NCBI RefSeq assembly: GCF_014066305.1
Contig: NW_023501125.1
Coordinates: 80,001 to 123,481 of the forward strand
Source of the DNA: Letharia columbiana
Lineage: Eukaryota > Ascomycota > Lecanoromycetes > Lecanorales > Parmeliaceae
Direction of reading: 5' to 3'
Length of the DNA: 43,481 nucleotides
Below are positions 1 through 12,200 of the stretch, in pieces (position 1 is the stretch's first letter; each line of letters begins with the position of its first letter). A model generated the notes under the pieces. The model searched no databases, was not told where the DNA came from, and was given only the letters and a program-made list of their open reading frames with translations. The position numbers and the translations under genes were made by a program.

Positions 1-641
1 GATGATGTTTTATTTCTGTGTCATTTGTAGGATGACGCTTTTGAGTATGGAAGTTTGAATGACTGTCTGTGGGGTTGAGCCTTTGACAGACGGTGTGGTG
101 GGGTGTCTGCGTTTTCTGTTCTTGATGACGTGGGAGGAAGACGGTATCGGGCATGGAACTTGAGTATGGAGGCTGCGATGGGAGGGGCGGGTGGTCACTG
201 ACATGTGTAAATCTGGGGGCGAAGAGGAATGGTGAGGGTGAGGAGGGAGGTTTGGGTGGGAGGGAGAGGAGGGAGTTGGAGACGATGATGTGTGGGTCTG
301 ATGACGACTCTGGCTTGGACTTTGGGTCTGGTGATGATCCTGATGGAGGTGAATATGAGGATGAAGTGTTAAGGGTAGAGACGAGGAGGATGAAGTGTTA
401 AGGGTAGAGACGAGGAGGAGAACGATAGACGAGTTTAGGAGAATCGCGCGGGGGACCAGATACGAACGGGCACCGAAAGGCAGTCGTATGAACAGCAAGC
501 GAAAGTTGTCAAACGAGAAGAGTCGTTGCGGAAGCTGCGGTAGATAGACGCGAGGATGTGTATAGAGCATGGAACAGATTGCCGAGCTTGATCGGGCCTT
601 CAACTCCAGAGAAATTTGACAAGATATGTGATGCTCATGTC
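1..641. other. Left-edge sequence, no gene recognised
   Basis: This stretch holds a purine-rich, low-complexity tract and a short tandem duplication. A 197-codon open frame on the minus strand (10-603) is mostly Ser/Pro/His from simple sequence and resembles no family I know. It lies downstream of the oxidoreductase on the minus strand and may include its 3' untranslated region. Confidence 0.5.
361..418. repeat. 29-bp tandem duplication, two perfect copies
   Basis: The unit beginning ATGAAGTGTTAAGGG and ending ACGAGGAGG (29 bp) occurs twice back to back. It lies in the low-complexity region and looks like a simple replication-slippage duplication. Confidence 0.85.
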
Positions 642-1818
642 CTATATTCTCTTCGCCGCACCTTCTTCCTCACCAGACTCTAGCATGCCCTGCAAAAGCT
701 TCAAGTCGAGATACGCCTGCTCGGGAGACCCTCTCGGGTTCGGCTCCTTTGCAGAGATGCTTTCGGCGAATGCAGCCACCTCTTTGCGAACTCCACTACC
801 GGGTGGGAATCTGAATGTTTTGTTTTGGGTTGTAGTCTTGTCGCCGGTCGATACTGTGACTTCACTTGGACTCACTACCACAGCGCCACAGGTAGTCACA
901 ATACAGACCCGACAGTCACGCCTGAATTTGGATCCATAGGAGAGGTTGAACGTGCCATTGCGCTTATCGGTAGTGGTCATATTGGCGTTGAGCGTATCCA
1001 ATGGTCCGAGGTCCTCTTTGATGAGGGACGTGGAAGCTCTTACTACTGAGATTGACTGGCCTGCAGCTTCTAAGAGACACCGAAGGGCTGCGACGAAATG
1101 GATACCACCATCGAGAAGGAAGCCACCTTGATAGTCGGGCTTTTGGCGCCTAGCGAAGAACTAGGGGTCAGCGCGACCCAGAAACCTGGTGACCCCGAGG
1201 GAGTCATGGGGGGACATACCATGCCGTCTGAAAATACTCATCGTTTTCATCAATGTATGCATGTACGTCAACGCTGAAGGTGACCAACTCTCCGCCAAGC
1301 TTCTTGATCTGTTCGACGGCGAACACGATTGGCTCGAAGAACCTGAAGTTCTCGCCCACACTCCATGTCTCCTCGCGTCTTTGATGTTTATACCACCGTA
1401 TCAGATGCGCAGCTGTCTCTATGTCCTTTGCGATTGGCTTCTCGCTCAGCACGTGCTTTCCGGCCTCAATTGCTGCTTTGATCACGCTTGGCTGAACGCA
1501 AATTGGCAAGGCTATTATCACGGCATCTATGTCTTGGTGGGCGAGGAGATCGTCGAGGGAGTGACCGGATGTGGCCGGCGAGTCATAGTATGTCTTGACG
1601 GGCTTAGCCGCGCTTTTGGCAAGTTTGTCGGCGGATGCTTTGGAGCGAGAGTAGATTGCTTTGAGGGAGAGGAGAGGGGTGGCTTGGACGGCTGGGAGAT
1701 GTTCTGCGCAGAAGAGATTCAATTAGTCAAGGCAATAACAATGATGTCTAGAAAAGGGAGGGCACAGACCTTGTCGTGCAAAAATCCCGGCTCCGATGAT
1801 TGCGATTCCGATTGACAT
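642..1818 (-). CDS. Gfo/Idh/MocA-family NAD(P)-dependent oxidoreductase
   Basis: Three exons (1818-1770, 1703-1220, 1149-642) join in phase to a 346-residue protein, the usual family size. The N-terminus has the Rossmann motif IAIIGAGIFA. The mid region has SEKPIAKD, matching the EKP signature of the family, and the C-terminal alpha/beta domain includes GGFLLDGGIHFV, where the GG-x-H-x segment is conserved. These enzymes oxidise or reduce sugars, inositols, dihydrodiols and related polyols with NAD(P). The substrate cannot be told here. Start 1818 was chosen because the dinucleotide-binding strand begins right after it and the first intron splices in phase (GTCTGT..GCAG, 66 nt). It is well separated from the catabolic cluster, so membership is uncertain. 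Family assignment is firm; function is not. Confidence 0.88.
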
Positions 1819-2060
1819 TTTGCTTCCCTGTTACGAGACAATACTGAGGATGCTGAAAGTTGGAGATGCGGGGAGGCCCATTTTGATAAGTTCATTCTAG
1901 GTAGAGCAGGTAGACCTGCTGACCCCAGCATCTGTTCCCAGATCTTGGGGAAGTCAAGGAGGGCGCAATTATGCTGACGAAGGGGCTCAGGAATGAGGAG
2001 GAGTACATGTTGTTATCCTGCTACCGTGCAGTTGGGATTCCCTATCAGGTTGCGTGCCAG

Positions 2061-2090
2061 AAGATGCTAAGTGATGCTAATAGATGCTAA
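2061..2090. repeat. Three 10-bp tandem units NNGATGCTAA
   Basis: AAGATGCTAA, GTGATGCTAA and TAGATGCTAA follow one another without spacers. No function is apparent. It could be a short slippage array. Confidence 0.8.
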
Positions 2091-3941
2091 GATCCCGAGG
2101 ATGTGGTTCACCCGTGTAAATGCTTCATTGTCAAAGCGAGGATGGTAAGTACCAGTTGGTACGCTGTGGTCAGATGGGGATTGGATAGGACAAGCGATCC
2201 ATTCCAATCCTTTTCCTTACCAGAACAATCGACCGACAGTTCCGACATATTGGATTCAATTTGATGGTATGATATTATGTCCAGTGCCCGATACCCTGGG
2301 TCGCTGAAAAGAAGATGTGGCACGAGGACCGGTGGGGAGGAGGTGTGAGGTGTGCGTGCGTCTTATGTCCTGGGAAGATTTGGTGCAGGAAAAGGTGAGC
2401 TGGAAGAAGATGGAGGGTTGGCGGAGAGTTCGCCTAGATTTGCCGAGGCTGAGCATGCCGAGATGCAGTTAGATGGCGCTAAGATTGACTAAGATTAGCG
2501 GCTAGAATTTCCCTTGGCATTCCATCCACGAGTCTGTGCTCAATAATCACACTGATCTACCACCGCCATTTTCTCTCCGCATCATTAACCATCAACCAAC
2601 GTCCCAATAAAAAGAACTCGAAACGGCAGAAAGCGTCTTCAACCCTGAATCCAGTGTCGAGGTCATCATCTTATCATTTAGATATTCGCCCAATCTACAT
2701 GTAACCTGCTGCTAGCTAGTCAGCCACTTGAGATGCAGGGCACTGCTGGGTAACGTCTTTCTCCTAGGTACTCGTATTCCCTCGTGAGTGGCTTTGGTGA
2801 TTGCCGCTTGATAGAGTTGAAAACCTCCGATCACCCCCAACCATACCAATTAATGACTTGCCTATCCTGTCTACATGATGTGACATATTGCCGGGAAAAG
2901 CATGAATCGGATTCACTTTGCTGTCAAGCGTCCGAGTCCTTTCTCCTACTTTAATAATAATCGAATGTAGTATTGTTCTTCAATCGTCGCGTCACCATGC
3001 AGACATCTTGTCTCTTGATCCAGCTTTTAAGAGTTCCAGAAGTGGGACATCTGAAGCTAAATCTTCTTTCTGCTTCGTGGTCCTATACATCCGCGAAACA
3101 TAGTGTACATTAGCGTTTGCCTCGTTTGCTTTATTTTGCCTTGTACATCCCTTGCCTGCTCTTCTCAACATAGTAGACGAAGGTATAAGAGTGCCGAATT
3201 GTCGAGGGCCATGCACAGTCATCTGATGGATCGAGTAGGGCATCAAATTCCAGCTCGCCAACATTTCTACGCACTTGATTGGTGATTCGAGTCGTCCTTT
3301 ATACAGTATTGCTGCTACCAGGTACGATGATGCGAGTAACCTCTGTGTGCTATACTGTTAAGCTACTTTTAAGCTTCTGATTGTAGTGACAGCCCCGAAT
3401 TTTCAGGTTCACGAGGTGACGAGCTTCCAGCAATCTCTGATCAATATAGGTATACTCCTTGGTTACCTCATCGTCTTGCATACACTCTACGTACCGCTCC
3501 TTTTCATTCGATGCCAGGAAGGAGGAAAATGCAAAGCTACAGTGGATAAACTTCTGAAATTGTTGCTCTGTGCCCTGAAGAATCGCCGCAAACTTAATGT
3601 TGATCTTTATCCCATCACCATAATATACTGCCAGTATCTCCTCCTCTTTTAAACCTTCTCTCTTGCACAGTATGAAACATCTACAGGTACTATCTTCACG
3701 ACATACGCCTGTTTCTAATGTTACGAAAAGGCATCTCAAAACTGAGGCCGCCACTCTGAACCAGACCCCTAGTAATTTCCCTTGACCGACTATCGAAGAT
3801 GGATCTACGCAATGCACAAATCCCCTGGAAGTTCTCGTCGCAACGTCCCAAACGATGGTCAGCGAGTCTACTCTTCGCCAATCTCATGCGAACTGGACGT
3901 CCGGACTCTCTGATATGTTGCATGTTATTGGTGGGTAGGAT

Positions 3942-3976
3942 TTATCCATGGTATGAAATGTATCACCCATGGATAA
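3942..3976. repeat. Perfect 10-bp inverted repeat with 15-bp loop
   Basis: TTATCCATGG at 3942-3951 is the exact reverse complement of CCATGGATAA at 3967-3976. It lies at the start of an AT-rich stretch. It could be a hairpin, a transposon-end remnant or chance. Confidence 0.7.
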
Positions 3977-4078
3977 TATAACATTCCATGCGGAAGATAC
4001 TTATTTACGGTGTCATGGCACCCATCTCATAGGCAAAATTCCATTATAACCATACACGTTAGGTAAAATCGGTTACCC

Positions 4079-4560
4079 ATGAACAATAAGTATGTCTTCT
4101 TTATGTTGAACGCAGAATTCAACTACTACTACTATTATCTACTTCTTTCACCTCTTTCTACTACCTTTACTACCTCCCTTACTTTATCGTTAGTTAACTT
4201 ATTACCCCTGCTTACTACCCACCACTATATAGAACCTACGTCGTTACCGCTTACCCCCACCATCTTCTTTAGTGTGTACTCTATATTTACGGAGGATAAG
4301 TGTGCAGGAGATATATATAACGATCAAATCACGAGGATAATAGCGAGGTTGATTTATTCGAAAGACCGCAGATGGAAGAGCTTACCTCGGTTACAAATTT
4401 AGTCCGAAAAGCCTCAGCTCGGTCACAAATACAGACCGAAGAAATAAAATTCGGTATATTTTCAAGTATTGCTGCATTGATGTGAACACAAATGTGGGCT
4501 TTTATAAACGACGACGTGGAATCTATGAATAATACATGGTATTTATGGGAAGGTACCTAG
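4079..4560. mobile_element. Possible degenerate transposon or LTR debris
   Basis: The stretch differs from its surroundings by strong AT-richness, pyrimidine-rich runs (CTACTACTACTATTATCTAC and similar), and a near-duplicate 23-bp element at 4386-4408 and 4418-4440. An open frame of 107 codons (4079-4402) encodes a low-complexity Leu/Thr/Tyr-rich string with no transposase or reverse-transcriptase motif. No terminal repeats or target-site duplications could be defined. The call rests only on composition. Confidence 0.2.
4386..4440. repeat. Pair of 23-bp direct repeats, 19/23 identical
   Basis: CTCGGTTACAAATTTAG..CCGAA (4386-4408) is repeated as CTCGGTCACAAATACAG..CCGAA (4418-4440) after a 9-bp spacer. 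Each copy is itself an imperfect palindrome (CTCGG..CCGAA), so the pair could bind a protein or be transposon-derived. Confidence 0.65.
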
Positions 4561-4731
4561 TAATGATACTTTCTCCACGGATGAGATATTTCCAGCGATA
4601 ACATGCAACAGGGACCCATTCTTGACGTCAGTCTGCCTATTATCAACCACCGAATTATAGAGCCTTATTTCCCCCCAACAAGAACCTTCGTCTTCTTCCA
4701 TCTTTACCCCCAACATACAGAATTTTCAAAC

Positions 4732-5736
4732 ATGGCGGAAGAGCAGATGCCATCAAATGGTACCATTCTTACATCGTGCGAGACTGTTGCCAAGTTGCTG
4801 ATCCCCCACCCGCAGTCGCCAACTTTGTCAAAACGATTCACCAAGACTCCTATCGCGCTATCGACTCCGCGACGAAGTCCAACCTGACAGGCAGAAATGT
4901 CTTCATCACCGGAGCTTCCAAAGGCATCGGCCGCGCCATAGCCATCGCATACGCAAAAGCAGGCGCTGCAGCAATAGGTCTAGGAGCGCGCTCCGAGGTT
5001 TTGGACCTAGAGGAAGAGTTACGAGAAGCAGCAAAGAAAGCTGGGAAAAGTGAACCCAAGGTCTTGACCGTGAAGTTGGATGTGGAGGATCGGGCCATGG
5101 TCGAATCGGCCGCGAAAAAGGTGGAAGCAGACTTCACCAGACTAGATATATTGGTCAATAACGCGGGATCCCTCGAACCAGCTGTGCGAATTGCAGACAG
5201 CGACCCAGATGAGTGGTGGAAGACATGGACGGTGGTGGGTCTGATCGTCGATCAAATAAATCAGCCCAAAGTAGCGGCTGACTCGATGCCAGAACATACG
5301 TGGATCCTACCTCGTGACGCGCTCCTTCCTCCCCTTGATGCTGAAAGGTGGCGACAAGCAAATCGTCAACGTTTCATCCGTCGGCGCGACTTTACTCCTC
5401 CCCGGCTTCAGCGCTTACACGACGGGCAAACTGGCCATCCTCCGGTTCTCCGAGTGCATCAACGCCGAATATGGCGACCAAGGCGTCATGGCCTTCTCGG
5501 TGCACCCGGGCGCGGTGAAGACGGGTACGGCGATGAGCATGCCGGAAGAGATGCACGGTATGCTCACGGACACGCCTGAGATGGCGGGTGACACGATTGT
5601 CTGCTTGACGCAGAAGAGGCAGGAGTGGCTCCAGGGAAGGTATGTGAGCTGCACGTGGGATATGCCGGAGTTGTTCGCGATGAAGGACGAGATTGTCGCG
5701 AAGGATTTGCTCAAGATCAGAATGGCTGTCGGCTAA
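4732..5736 (+). CDS. Short-chain dehydrogenase/reductase (classical SDR)
   Basis: Exons 4732-4759, 4816-5234 and 5293-5736 give 296 residues. The cofactor motif TGASKGIG is at residues 41-48, NNAG at 124-127, the catalytic Ser in VNVSSVG near 177, and the active-site pair Y191/K195 in YTTGK. This is a complete classical SDR, expected to interconvert a hydroxyl and a carbonyl with NAD(P). The start ATG at 4732 is out of frame with the main exon unless a 56-nt intron (GTACCA..CGCAG, with a CTGAT branch site) is removed. The phases then fit exactly, so this start is preferred. It has no close neighbour and may or may not belong to the cluster beginning 3.6 kb downstream. Substrate unknown. Confidence 0.9.
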
Positions 5737-6271
5737 GTGGTGGGATTTGCCATCTTGGCTGGAGTCTAGACACCTGCACCCTAAATCTTTATCTCAGCCT
5801 CGGCGATGAGGGAAGATGGGGCTTGGATTTCATCGAGCTCACAGCTCGTCCGGAAGCAACTGACTGTTCCCGATGCTACAAAAGCAACCCAAGTCGTTTA
5901 CAGATACTCAGCTCATGATCAGTGCAACTGTCACATGTCCGCAATCTCTCTCTCCTCACCGAGCGTCAACCGGACATCACCGTACTAGTACGATGGGTAT
6001 GAGCGAAGCGCGAATCGTGCGACTCCTCCACAGCAGAAGAACCCCCATCTCGCTCGTACATACCCTTTCCCACCTCAACCCAAGAACGCCGGACGCGCTC
6101 TCTCTCTCTCCCTTTCTCCTTTTTGCGCGTTCCTGCATGTACCCGTCACTGCGCGTCTCCGTTCCTCCCTCTCAAAAACAACATCTTCCGGGTCCGTCAC
6201 TGTATCCCAGTATTCGGGATCCACGCAAAGAGAATCCATTCCCCTCCGGGCGCGATAGCCGTATGTCCATT

Positions 6272-6300
6272 ATCATCATCATCATCATCATCATCATCAT
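6272..6300. repeat. (ATC)n microsatellite
   Basis: About ten uninterrupted ATC trinucleotides. Intergenic. Confidence 0.95.
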
Positions 6301-7072
6301 AATCTCATCCCCCCCCAGTCCATAAACCCCGAGAACCCGCCCACGATCGATACCAGCGCGCCGTGAACCATAGCCGAGAAAGTCTTCACGTGCGAGCCTA
6401 AGGTAAGCACAGTCTTTGCATCTCGCCCTTGACCGTCCATTAGACGGTAGTAGGGTTCCGGTATCCGGCATGATTTCCGTACGTCTGCAGTCCCGAGATC
6501 AGTCTTTCTTTCTTTCGATCTGTCGCCCTTTAGCGGTGGGTGAAGAATGGGGTTGAGATTGAGTTCGAGATTGTATCGTGCTGGCAACGAGGGTGACGGC
6601 TCTTTTCTCGGTTTGAGACGTGCGACTGGGAGCGAGTGAATTTGTGAGATCGTTGTCGTTGCGTCGCGGTCGCGGTTGAGATTGAGGTAGGTGGGTCGAT
6701 GAGGCGGGGGGGGGGTTGTGTACAGCTAATGGGAGGGGAAAGGAAGTCTAGATCGATCCGGTCCGAGGATGTGAGAATCAGGGTTCGCGCACTGTAGTGG
6801 AGAGTTTGTCGCTGGCGGTGGTGGCTGACGTTTGTGTGTCTGGAGTTGATGTCAGCGTTCTTGTGGCTTGGCTCATGAACGCTGGTGAACGGGGTCGGGC
6901 TCGATGGTAGGTAAGGCTGTAGCTGGGTCGTTTGGAGGCGGTCTCATCGGATTTGATAGAAATGCGGAGTTTTGGAGAGTGAGGGAGTGGGGGTGGATGG
7001 ATGGAAGCGAGGTGGGAGGGCATGTGGAGGGATCTGGTTTGGAAAAAGGGGGTCATGAGGACGTGAAGTGCC

Positions 7073-7100
7073 ATCTATCTATCTATCTATCTATCTATCT
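7073..7100. repeat. (ATCT)7 microsatellite
   Basis: Seven uninterrupted ATCT tetranucleotides. Intergenic. Confidence 0.95.
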
Positions 7101-9295
7101 GGAAAGCAAGAACTTGGAGATGAACAACTACATCTCTACGACAATTGTGCCATCCGAAATTTCCGTCCCATTTCTCGTGGCCGGCCCCTGCCTCGGATTG
7201 ACTCAACACTGCCTGCCAAGTCCCAAAAGAGCATAGCTACAACATACGAAATCTCCCAGACCCCTCAAAATCCCTGCACCCGGCCTCATGCATCACGGAT
7301 CGAAGGCGCCCAGTGGCAGTATCCTTCGCTTCAGTATGGCAAGCTTGGTCTGTGCTCGGGAAATACTGCTCCGGAAGCTTTTTTTCGTGGCATATCGATC
7401 GCCGTATCCTATTCGGATGCTGCTCATGTGTCTGAGTGAATGAGAGTAGGAGGTATACGCCCCAAGGGCGGCGGACGGTAGAGGCTTACCGATGTGCGAT
7501 GGGCGGCCTTTTGCTCATTCTTCAACAACCGACTCACCTTGTGGTCGATGACGACCTCATGATTCCCTCGAGGGCGTTTTAGTCGATAGACGGGTTGAAG
7601 GAGGATAGTATGGGTTGGTAAACCTAGGTCCTCCACATTCAAAGGGAGGGTGTGATGCGGCGACGACATGAACCGCATCGAAGTCTCGTCCTCTTTGCAT
7701 GTACAGGGACGCGGATCTGATGGGTTTCGACACCCCCGGACTTGATCTTCCGGTCGTTGTAAGTGCTCTAGTTTTCCCGTTCATGGAGGCTGTGGGGTCG
7801 ATAATGCTCTTTTGCACCTGCTCCACCACATCACAGTAGTGGTCTCGGCCAAGCGCAATCAAACCAAGCACTTAGCTAAGCTCGGTGGCGCGGGTGGGTG
7901 GAGAGAGTCGTTTTGAACTGGGAGGAGGGATTGTCGAGGAACATAGAAATAGCGGACATGCGAGTTGACGGTGAGGGGAAAATGGTGATGGATAGTTGCA
8001 TGTGATTTACTGGAACGCAACTCCAGCAGATGCTTGTAGTAGCCGGACTGATCCGCTTGTGATGGACATTGAGGCTCGGAGACGTGTGCTGGGTTGCGGC
8101 AACTCGCCACTTTGGTCGCGGTCTGAACGACCTTCCTTTCTTTAGTGTTTGTGATACCATTCTTGCAGGCTTCCATGATCTTTGGGCTACTGCCAATGCC
8201 ATTTGCCTGCAAGTGAGCACGTCGAATACTAATTTTTGTATCCTGCTCCTCCGGAGATGCGCCTTCCCTTAATCTTTCCGGGCTATCGATACCGTTTTGC
8301 AGACCATCACTATCAGAAGAGCAGCTCGATCGTTGTGTAAAAACCTTTGGTTTTCAGAGAGTGTCAAGCAGTTCGCCCAGCTTCGTCATGAAAGACGTTG
8401 TCGGTCCGTCGACCACGGCGTAGTCGGTCTCTATCTAGAGCATTGAGCGTTCTTTTTTCACAAGCTCATTCTTCGTGCCCAAGATCTTGAGGCTGCACTT
8501 GCGCAGCTCGTGCTTGAATTCGGCAGCTTTTAGTTATCGATGGGAGATATTTCCGGTGACCTCGTCCATTGTTTGGCCGGTGGGGTTAGATGGCGGCGGT
8601 GTTGGTGCCAGGGGAATACATGCTCAGTTTCTGGACTAGGCTGCAGATCTGAGACAGTATGGCTTTGACTCTGACGCTATTTAGACATGGGGGCGCCATA
8701 AAACTGGTGCTTTTTTGGTTTTCGAATCAGTACTCGCAGAACTGGAGAGATAAGGTTCTCGGAACTGGACTTGACAGATCTGAGACAGAAATGTGGTCGT
8801 ATGGATGTATGGGCTTGACGTACCGACCCTGTTTGATTGAAGTGAATATTTGCAGAACTGTGAAGCAAAGCTCAGAGCAAAGCATTTGCCATTTGTTTCT
8901 GGTCATATAGCTATGCAAAAGCTTCCATCATCTTTCTTCTCGAAGGGGCAGTGCTGAAATCAGGGTCTGCGTGGCAAGAGAAAACGTTGAAAGTAAGGAT
9001 GAATTAGGCGCGGATGAGATGGAGTGACAAGTCTTTTTGAGGTAAAGTGGAAAATATGAAGGTGAAGCTGGAGCTTTACCTGTGCAACCAAGCTCTCTCA
9101 TGTCCCTTTCGGGTAGGCGTGGAAAACGTGACTGCTTTTTCGCCTGCCTGAATGACAAAGTTCGAACATCAGTTAACCGAGGCTTCACACTGCGCTTGCC
9201 TGTAAGTTTGTAAAAGCAGAGTCATGGTGATCAACTATCTCAGAGCTAAGACAGATCAACTAATAGTAATCACCAATGCTTCCTTGCCTCGGGTG

Positions 9296-12200
9296 TCACA
9301 GGAAATCCTTCACCGCGTTCGCCACCCCGTCTAGGTCCTCGAAACAGTGCCAATGCCCGACCTCCTTCAGCACCTTCACCTTCGCGTTCGGCATCCTATT
9401 TTCCATCTTCCGCGCCCACTCCAGACTCGATATCTTATCCTCATCCCCCGCAACTATCAACGTCGGCACCGCTATCTTCTCAATGTCAAGCGCCGTCCCT
9501 ACCGTGCCGGCGAGGGCCATACATCCTTTCGCGTATCCTTCTGGATCTTGCGATAGCAAGGATGCTCGCACCGCGCCTAGCGCCAACGGCTTTGAGTTCT
9601 TGGTTTTGGCAGATGTGGCTGCGTTCGCTACAGTCTCGGCAACGCCAGATGCTTTCATGCCTTTGTCTCGCACCGCGGCAGCACGCTTGTAGGTTGCTTC
9701 GCTCGCTGCGGCGGGGAGGGGAGACGGTCCGGGACCGATGAGGATAAGCTTTTTCACGAGAGAAGGGTGCTTGAGGGCGAAGTTCATGGCTATCAAGCCG
9801 CCCATTGAGTGCGAGATTAGGGTTGCGGATTTGATGTTGAGTTCTGGGCTTGCAAATATGCCGGCTAGATCGTCGACTAAGCTGTCCATGGTTACCGGTG
9901 AAGATGCTTTGGTGGGCGTAAGGCCGTGGCCTTCGAGGTCGTAAAGGATGTTTTTGTGGGATTCTTTGAGGTGCGCTGCATCGATGAGAGGTCGGTAGAA
10001 TTCCATAGTGCCGCCGAGGCCGTGTATGTAGATAACCGGGTCCGTGCCAGTGCCGATTTCGACAACATTTATCAATTTATCATTGATCTTTGTGAGTCCC
10101 CCCCCGCCACAGCTGATGTCGAGATTGTACATTGGAATGCTGGAGACTTGAGCGACGCTGTCGATTGTCTTGTTGGAGACGCTGGCGTCAGCGATGCGAT
10201 TGGTGAGTTTACCGAGACCGGTGACTGTTACATCAACTGTATCGCCGGCCTTGAGGAATGTTGGAGGATCTTGGCCGAAGCCTACACCAGCTGGCGTTCC
10301 TGTTGCTAGTACATCCCCAGGTTGAAGAGTGATACCTTCGGAGAGGGTCTTCACCAATTGCGCGACGGAGAAGATGAGATCCTCCGTCGTGCCATCTTGA
10401 CGTTTCTCCCCGTTCACGTAAGTCTGGACCCTTAGGATCTTTGGTAATTGGGCAGCAGGTACTGCAATAGGGCCCATCGGACAAAATGTATCAGCAGATT
10501 TGCCAAGATAGAATTGCTTGTGATCTCGTTGCTTCTCGCGAGCCGTCACGTCGTTGATAATCGTGTATCCCCAGACGTGATCCATGGCGTTCTTCTCGTC
10601 GATTGCAAATCCAGGCTTGCCAATGATGACTCCTATTTCACCCTCGTAGTCCAGAGTCTGGGTGAAATCTGGATGTGGGTAGATGTCGTGTTCCGAAGGC
10701 ACTATACTGGTAGATCGCTTGGTGAAGATGACGGGATGGGACGGCTTGTCGACTTTGTCGCTGGCATCGTAACCGCTCTTGTTGAACTCTAAGGCATGCG
10801 CAGCATAGTTTTTGCCAACACAAAGGATGTCTCGACCGCTGATGGGTGGTAACAATTTCACTGAATCCAGAGTAACAGCTTCGCCTGCAGGGACCACATC
10901 GTTCCCCAGCTCAATGACCTGGTACAGACTGCTGACTGGCGCACCTGATGCCATGGCCATTGGATTTATCCTACACTCGTCCAGACTGAGATGACCAATC
11001 CTGGCTCGGCCCTGGCTATCCTCGTAGGCCACAAAATTAGTCATTGGCGCAATCGTTGGAGGCATTATCTCGGGTCCTAGGCCTGTCTTCACAAATTCTG
11101 TATGTGATGCTTTGTGAATTCTACCATTGATCATAATCACGTTCAGCTTGTCGTGCTCTTGAAGAACGGCAATATCTTTCAATGGATCGCCGTCAACCAA
11201 AATGACGTCAGCAAAGTAGCCAGGTTTGACCTTGCCCAACTCGTCTTCACGCATGAACAGCTTTGCCACACCAGCTGTGGCCGCGATGATGGACTCCATG
11301 GCTGTGAAATCCAGGAGCTTGACAAAGTGCTCCAAGTCGCGAGCGTAAGTGCCGTGAGGAGTCCAGGCGAAGCCATAATCACCACCACTGCTGACATTCA
11401 GCCAATCATCCACAGCCTGATTGTGAGAGGAAGACTTACGGCAACACGGTAATGCCCCTCTCATGCATCTCTTTGAGGCCCCTAATTGCCGTCTGCAATT
11501 CTTTCATGTATCCCACCTGCTCCGCCTTCTCGAAAGAGTAGCCGAAAGGAGCAGCCTCATATACCGTCGCCCATAGCCAGTTGATTCCCGGTGCCACCAC
11601 GTGCTTGTGTTTGTTGTTTTCCAGCATCTCCATGCCCTCGTCATCTATATAGCTGGCGTGATATATCACGTCCACTCCGTGCTTCACGCATTGCTTGATC
11701 GAGTCTCGAGCACGGGCGTGGGAACACAGTCTGAGGCCTAGACGATGGGCCTCATCGACACAGGCGGCAGTTTCTGCGTCGCTGTAGTAAGAGTCTTGGG
11801 CTGAGCGTGATTCTGTGATCTTAGATCCATGTAAGTGCCGAACGGCATACGCGGCTATAGCAAGCCCTGAGATACACTTACCTCTTCACCAGACATGCTA
11901 AGCTTGACCTGATCTACTCCAATATCTTTGTGGTGTCTAATCACTTCCCTCATCTCAAGTGGCCCATCAGCGAAAGTCGTGATTCCAGCCGCGAGTTCCC
12001 CGTTCCGAACAGCCATCTCTTTTCCATTGGCAAGATACCTGGGCCCTGGAATATCCCCTGCGTTGATATAGTCTCTTATGACGCAGTCCAATCGGTCCTT
12101 GGCTGACGCCGCGCCAAAGCACATGGTGTAGCCAGAATCGAGGTAGCATTGCGCAGACCGCGCTGTCATGAGCGTATGCTCTTCCACACCGACATCGCCA

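Larger units (their letters stand above)
1819..4731. other. Long intergenic region, AT-rich in its right half
   Basis: No convincing gene in 2.9 kb. Open frames here (for example 3350-3817 minus) show no recognisable motif and no plausible splice partners. The part from about 3940 to 4560 is visibly AT-rich and contains an inverted repeat, a tandem 23-bp pair and pyrimidine-rich tracts, which suggests old transposon debris. The last few hundred bases should contain the promoter of the dehydrogenase that starts at 4732. Confidence 0.55.
5737..9295. other. Gene-poor 3.5-kb intergenic region with microsatellites
   Basis: Many short open frames occur on both strands, but none shows a recognisable domain, a good splice structure or consistent coding character. 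Several are translations of simple repeats. The region separates the dehydrogenase from the catabolic cluster. Nothing else is recognised here. A lineage-specific short gene or noncoding transcript cannot be excluded. Confidence 0.5.

Noticed and set aside
10..603. 197-codon minus-strand open frame rich in Ser/Pro/His
   Set aside because: It covers simple sequence and a 29-bp duplication, with no recognisable domain or conservation signal.
3350..3817. 155-codon minus-strand open frame
   Set aside because: No motif, no supported start or splice context. I could not support it as a gene.
6172..6587. Overlapping minus-strand frames including a poly-Met run
   Set aside because: The poly-Met run is the (ATC)n microsatellite read backwards, and the flanking sequence is not recognisable.
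9926..10309. Plus-strand open frames opposite the fusion gene, such as 9926-10309 and 10448-10792
   Set aside because: They lie antisense to well-conserved FAH and hydrolase coding sequence and have no motifs of their own.
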